A DNA stretch of 7,880 nt. Origin: Rhodovulum sulfidophilum. Its GTDB lineage: Bacteria > Pseudomonadota > Alphaproteobacteria > Rhodobacterales > Rhodobacteraceae. Position numbers and translations under genes: made by a program. Numbering within the stretch: the stretch's first letter is position 1; the number at the start of each line of letters is the position of its first letter. The notes below the pieces were generated by a model. The model did no database searches and had not been told where the DNA came from. It saw nothing but the letters and a program-made list of their open reading frames with translations. Below are positions 5,072 through 7,880 of the stretch, in pieces. The DNA lies in NCBI GenBank assembly GCA_003241785.1, contig QFPW01000050.1, positions 1 through 7,880 on the forward strand, written 5' to 3'.

Positions 5072-6985
5072 ATGACAACGTCACATGCCGTCGATCCCAC
5101 TCCAAGATCGCAACGTCGAACCTTCCTGATCCTGCTGCTGGGCAGCGTCGGAGTGGTCTACGGAGATATCGGGACGAGCCCGCTCTACGCATTCCGGGAG
5201 GCACTTCGACCGTTCGCCGCCGATGGTGTTCACGAGACCGAGGTGGTCGGGCTGATCTCGCTCATGATCTGGACGCTCACGATCATCGTGACCTTCAAGT
5301 ACGTCCTCTTCCTGCTCCGCGCCGACAACGACGGCGAGGGGGGTACCTTGTCACTCCTCGCCCTGTTGATGAAGAAAACCGGCGGCTACATGCCGGTTCT
5401 ATTCTTCGCGGGGCTGATCGGCGCCGCGCTCTTCATCGGGGATGCCATGATCACCCCGGCCCTGTCGGTGATGTCGGCGCTCGAGGGTATGAAGCTCATC
5501 ACCCCGGCCTTCTCGAACTACGTGCTGCCCCTGTCCGCCGCGCTGATGGTAGGACTGTTCCTGGTCCAGTCGAAAGGCACGGCCGCTGTCTCGAACTTCT
5601 TCGGCCCCATTACCGTCGTCTGGTTTCTCGCCATGGCGTGGGGCGGGTTGATCCACATCGGGGACGACTGGACCATCCTGGCCGCGCTCAATCCGATAAA
5701 CGCGCTCTGGTTCATCACGCATGCGGGGACCGTGGGCCTCATCGTCCTCGGCGCGGTGTTCCTGACTGTGACCGGCGCGGAAGCGCTTTATGCCGACCTC
5801 GGCCATTTCGGGCGCAAGCCGATCAGCGTCGCATGGTTCGCCCTGGTCTTTCCCGCTCTGGTGCTCAACTACCTGGGTCAGGGAGCGCTCGTCCTGAGCG
5901 ATCCCACGACGATCGAGAACCCGTTCTACCTTCTCTACCCCGAGTGGGCGCTGCCACCGATGGTCATGCTGGCGACGCTCGCCACGATCATCGCCAGCCA
6001 GGCGGTCATCACCGGCGCCTTCTCTCTGGCTCGGCAAGCCGTGCACCTCGGGTTCCTGCCGCGCCTGATGATCAAGTTCACCTCGGAGACCAATACCGGG
6101 CAAATCTACGTTCCCGCGGTAAACCTGATCCTGTTCATCGGGGTCATCGTGCTGATTTTCGCGTTCGGGGACTCGGAGTCGCTCGCGACCGCCTATGGAA
6201 TATCGGTCACCGGGGCCATGCTCGTCACGACGCTGATGGCCTTTCAGTTCCTCAGGGTCGTATGGGGGTACTCGACCTTCGTCGCCGCCCTGCTGCTTTC
6301 GGTCCTCTTCCTGATCGAAGCGGTGTTTCTTGGCGCCAATCTTCTGAAGATTCACGACGGAGGCTGGGTCCCGGTCGCCTTGGCGATCACCATCATGCTG
6401 ATCATGTGGACCTGGACCAAGGGCACGAAGTACCTCCGAGACAAGGTCGCCAAAGGGGACGTTCCCCTCACGACCCTCGTCGAATCCCTCGAGAATTCCG
6501 TCGCGCGCGGATCCGCGAATGCGCCGGTCAAGGTCCCGGGAACGGCGATCTTCCTCACCAGCGTGCCCGACAAGGCGCCCGGGGTGCTCCTGCACAACAT
6601 CAAGCACAACCACGTCCTGCATGAGCAAAACGTCATTCTCTCGGTGTGGACGCAGGACAAGCCCTACGTTCCGGAGGAGGACAGGGTCGAGCTGACGCGG
6701 ATATCGAAGCATTTCGTAAGGCTCGACATCACATTCGGCTTCATGGAGGAGCCGAACGTCACCAGGGCGCTGACGCTTTGCAGAAAGGCGGGATTCAAGT
6801 TCGAGATCATGCGGACCTCGTTCTATCTCGGGCGTCGCAACCTGATCGCCACCCCGAACGCCGGGCTCCCGCGGTGGCAGGAGAATCTCTACATCGCACT
6901 GGCGGGGATCGGCATCGACCCTTCGGCGTATTTCAAGCTTCCGCCGAACCGCGTCGTGGAGCTCGGGGAGCAGGTCGCGATCTGA
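5072..6985 (+). CDS. kup: Kup (TrkD) low-affinity K+ uptake transporter
   Basis: Kup is a single-subunit inner-membrane K+ transporter of the KUP/HAK/KT family, probably a K+/H+ symporter. From the ATG at 5072 (GGAG at 5063-5066, 5 bases upstream) it has 637 residues, the normal size. The N-terminus carries the hallmark GSVGVVYGDIGTSPLYAFRE (residues 24-43), with Asp32 in GDIGTSP. DNDGEGGTLSLLALL follows the second helix, then GDAMITPALSVMSALEG and about 12 hydrophobic helices in all to about residue 450. A cytoplasmic domain follows, with VPGTAIFLTSVPDKAPGVLL and LHNIKHNHVLHEQNVILSVW typical of Kup. No frameshift or missing motif was seen. The frame is open upstream to 4868, but the family start and ribosome-binding site support 5072. 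The gene is monocistronic in this window: dapA-like is divergent and kdpE convergent, 20 bp away. Confidence 0.96.
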   Translation: MTTSHAVDPTPRSQRRTFLILLLGSVGVVYGDIGTSPLYAFREALRPFAADGVHETEVVGLISLMIWTLTIIVTFKYVLFLLRADNDGEGGTLSLLALLMKKTGGYMPVLFFAGLIGAALFIGDAMITPALSVMSALEGMKLITPAFSNYVLPLSAALMVGLFLVQSKGTAAVSNFFGPITVVWFLAMAWGGLIHIGDDWTILAALNPINALWFITHAGTVGLIVLGAVFLTVTGAEALYADLGHFGRKPISVAWFALVFPALVLNYLGQGALVLSDPTTIENPFYLLYPEWALPPMVMLATLATIIASQAVITGAFSLARQAVHLGFLPRLMIKFTSETNTGQIYVPAVNLILFIGVIVLIFAFGDSESLATAYGISVTGAMLVTTLMAFQFLRVVWGYSTFVAALLLSVLFLIEAVFLGANLLKIHDGGWVPVALAITIMLIMWTWTKGTKYLRDKVAKGDVPLTTLVESLENSVARGSANAPVKVPGTAIFLTSVPDKAPGVLLHNIKHNHVLHEQNVILSVWTQDKPYVPEEDRVELTRISKHFVRLDITFGFMEEPNVTRALTLCRKAGFKFEIMRTSFYLGRRNLIATPNAGLPRWQENLYIALAGIGIDPSAYFKLPPNRVVELGEQVAI

Positions 6986-6994
6986 GCCAATGGC

Positions 6995-7020
6995 CGCGCG
7001 GCGGATCAGTCCGGCGCGCG
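6995..7020. terminator. Candidate hairpin at the kup/kdpE convergent junction
   Basis: The arms 6995-7005 and 7010-7020 pair at 10 of 11 positions, with one G-G mismatch, around a TCAG loop that contains the kdpE stop codon. No T-run follows on either side. Its position between convergent stops suggests a transcript end, but GC-rich DNA often gives such pairing by chance. Confidence 0.3.
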
Positions 7021-7704
7021 AAGCCGGTAGCCGACGCCGGTTTCCGTCGTGATGTAGCGCGGGTCGTTGGGGTCGTCCCCGAGCTTCTGGCGCAGCTGGC
7101 GGATGTAGACGCGCAGGTACTGGACGTCGACGGCTTCCTCCCAGACCTGTTCGAGCAGATGGCGATGCGTGAGCACCTTGCCGGCGTGGCGCACCAGCAG
7201 GCGCAGGATGTCGTATTCCTTGGGCGAGAGCTTCACGTCGCGGTTGCCGATCCGGACAATCCGGCGCACCAGGTCGACGGAGAGATCGCCGGCGCGGAAG
7301 ACGGGTTGCTCGCCCTCGCGGCGCAGGCGGTGGCGGAGGGCCACCCGGATGCGCGCCGCCAGTTCCTTCATGCCGAAGGGCTTGGTGACGTAGTCGTCCG
7401 CTCCGAGCTCGAGCGCGCGCACGATCCCGGCCTCGTCGGCGCGGCTCGAGAGAATCACGATCGGAACCTCGACGAGGTCGGCCCGCCAGAGCGCCAGCAG
7501 ATCGTGCCCCGGCGTGTCCGGCAGCCCGAGATCGAGTAGGACGAGGTCGGGCCGCTCCGCGGGCGGCGCCGCCATGATTTCCTTCGCCTCGCGCGCGTTG
7601 CGCGCCTCGAGGACGGCGTGGCCCTCCGCGGTGAGGCCAAGGCGCAGCAGCTTGCGGATCGGCTGTTCGTCGTCGACGATCAGCACGCGGGCGTGAGAGC
7701 TCAT
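7006..7704 (-). CDS. kdpE: KdpE, OmpR-family response regulator of K+ uptake
   Basis: KdpE is the cytoplasmic DNA-binding partner of sensor kinase KdpD. When phosphorylated it activates kdpFABC, the high-affinity K+ pump, under K+ limitation or osmotic stress. The protein has 232 residues. The receiver domain (about 5-120) has acidic Asp11-Asp12, phospho-acceptor Asp58 in LVLLDLGLPD, the switch Ser86 in VPIVILSSR and Lys108 in DDYVTKPF. The winged-helix domain (about 130-230) has KLSPKEYDILRLLVRHAGKV, LTHRHLLEQVW and the KdpE-typical QYLRVYIRQLRQKLGDDP, ending ITTETGVGYRLRAPD. GGAGGG lies 7 bases before the ATG at 7704-7702. The start overlaps the kdpD stop as ATGA, so translation is probably coupled. 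No kdpF, A, B or C is in the window; they probably lie further right. Confidence 0.95.
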   Translation of the reverse strand: MSSHARVLIVDDEQPIRKLLRLGLTAEGHAVLEARNAREAKEIMAAPPAERPDLVLLDLGLPDTPGHDLLALWRADLVEVPIVILSSRADEAGIVRALELGADDYVTKPFGMKELAARIRVALRHRLRREGEQPVFRAGDLSVDLVRRIVRIGNRDVKLSPKEYDILRLLVRHAGKVLTHRHLLEQVWEEAVDVQYLRVYIRQLRQKLGDDPNDPRYITTETGVGYRLRAPD

Positions 7705-7880
7705 GACAGACCCTCCTGTGCGATGGGCAGGCGGATCGTGAAATCCGCCCCGACGCGGTCGGGCCGGTTCGCGGCCGCGATCGTGCCCCCCAGGGCTTCG
7801 ACGAAGCCGCGCGCGATCGCGAGGCCGAGGCCGGTCCCGGCGCGCACCTGGTCGGTCTTGCGGACGCGGTAGAACATGTC
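7701..7880 (-). CDS. kdpD: KdpD sensor histidine kinase, C-terminal fragment (runs off the right edge)
   Basis: The last 59 codons of a histidine kinase are present, ending in TGA at 7703-7701 inside the kdpE start codon. They contain the F-box-like DMFYRVRK, the G2 box GTGLGLAIARGFVEALGGTI and the closing FTIRLPI strand of the ATP-binding (HATPase_c) domain. The pattern FYRVRK..Q.RAGTGLGLAI.RGFVEA.GGTI.AANR is that of KdpD, and adjacency to kdpE agrees. KdpD senses K+ and turgor at the inner membrane and phosphorylates KdpE. The Kdp-specific N-terminal, Usp and membrane domains are outside the window. Confidence 0.9.
   Translation of the reverse strand, partial: DMFYRVRKTDQVRAGTGLGLAIARGFVEALGGTIAAANRPDRVGADFTIRLPIAQEGLS

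Overview
The window is GC-rich chromosomal DNA, densely coded on both strands, with strong G/C preference at third codon positions. Protein sequences and gene content suggest an alphaproteobacterium, possibly of the Hyphomicrobiales/Methylobacterium type. The genus is a guess. No RNA genes, insertion sequences, phage genes or CRISPR arrays were seen.

Layout, left to right. (1) The 5' end of a trkH-type K+ uptake gene runs leftwards off the window (1-224, minus). (2) A 235-bp divergent gap with local hairpins leads to nhaA, a Na+/H+ antiporter that most likely starts at a TTG (460-1659, plus). (3) nhaA converges on a ptsN-like EIIA gene (1680-2132, minus) across a 20-bp gap holding a 9-bp perfect inverted repeat. 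(4) Upstream of ptsN on the same strand lie two genes in the order dapA-like, then GT-A glycosyltransferase-like (4718 down to 2248). Each appears to have lost one base, in the same local context. (5) A 353-bp divergent intergenic region separates this pair from kup (5072-6985, plus). (6) kup converges on kdpE (7006-7704, minus), which overlaps by 4 bp the end of kdpD, cut by the right edge.

Most of the window is a monovalent-cation homeostasis locus. It combines parts of three K+ uptake systems (Trk, Kup, and the Kdp regulators), a Na+/H+ antiporter, and a PTS-Ntr EIIA protein of the type known in other proteobacteria to act on TrkA and KdpD. The unexplained part is the dapA-like/glycosyltransferase pair. 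The DapA-like protein keeps the fold signatures of the family but has lost every catalytic residue that can be aligned, including the Schiff-base lysine. A 21-bp sequence upstream of it recurs, in the same orientation and at nearly the same distance, upstream of ptsN, suggesting shared regulation or a small duplication.

The two frameshifts limit confidence in the annotation of 2248-4718. Both look like one G missing from a GGG run just after a CGG codon. They may be sequencing errors. If real, the first fuses the DapA-like frame to the glycosyltransferase and the second destroys the glycosyltransferase C-terminal half.
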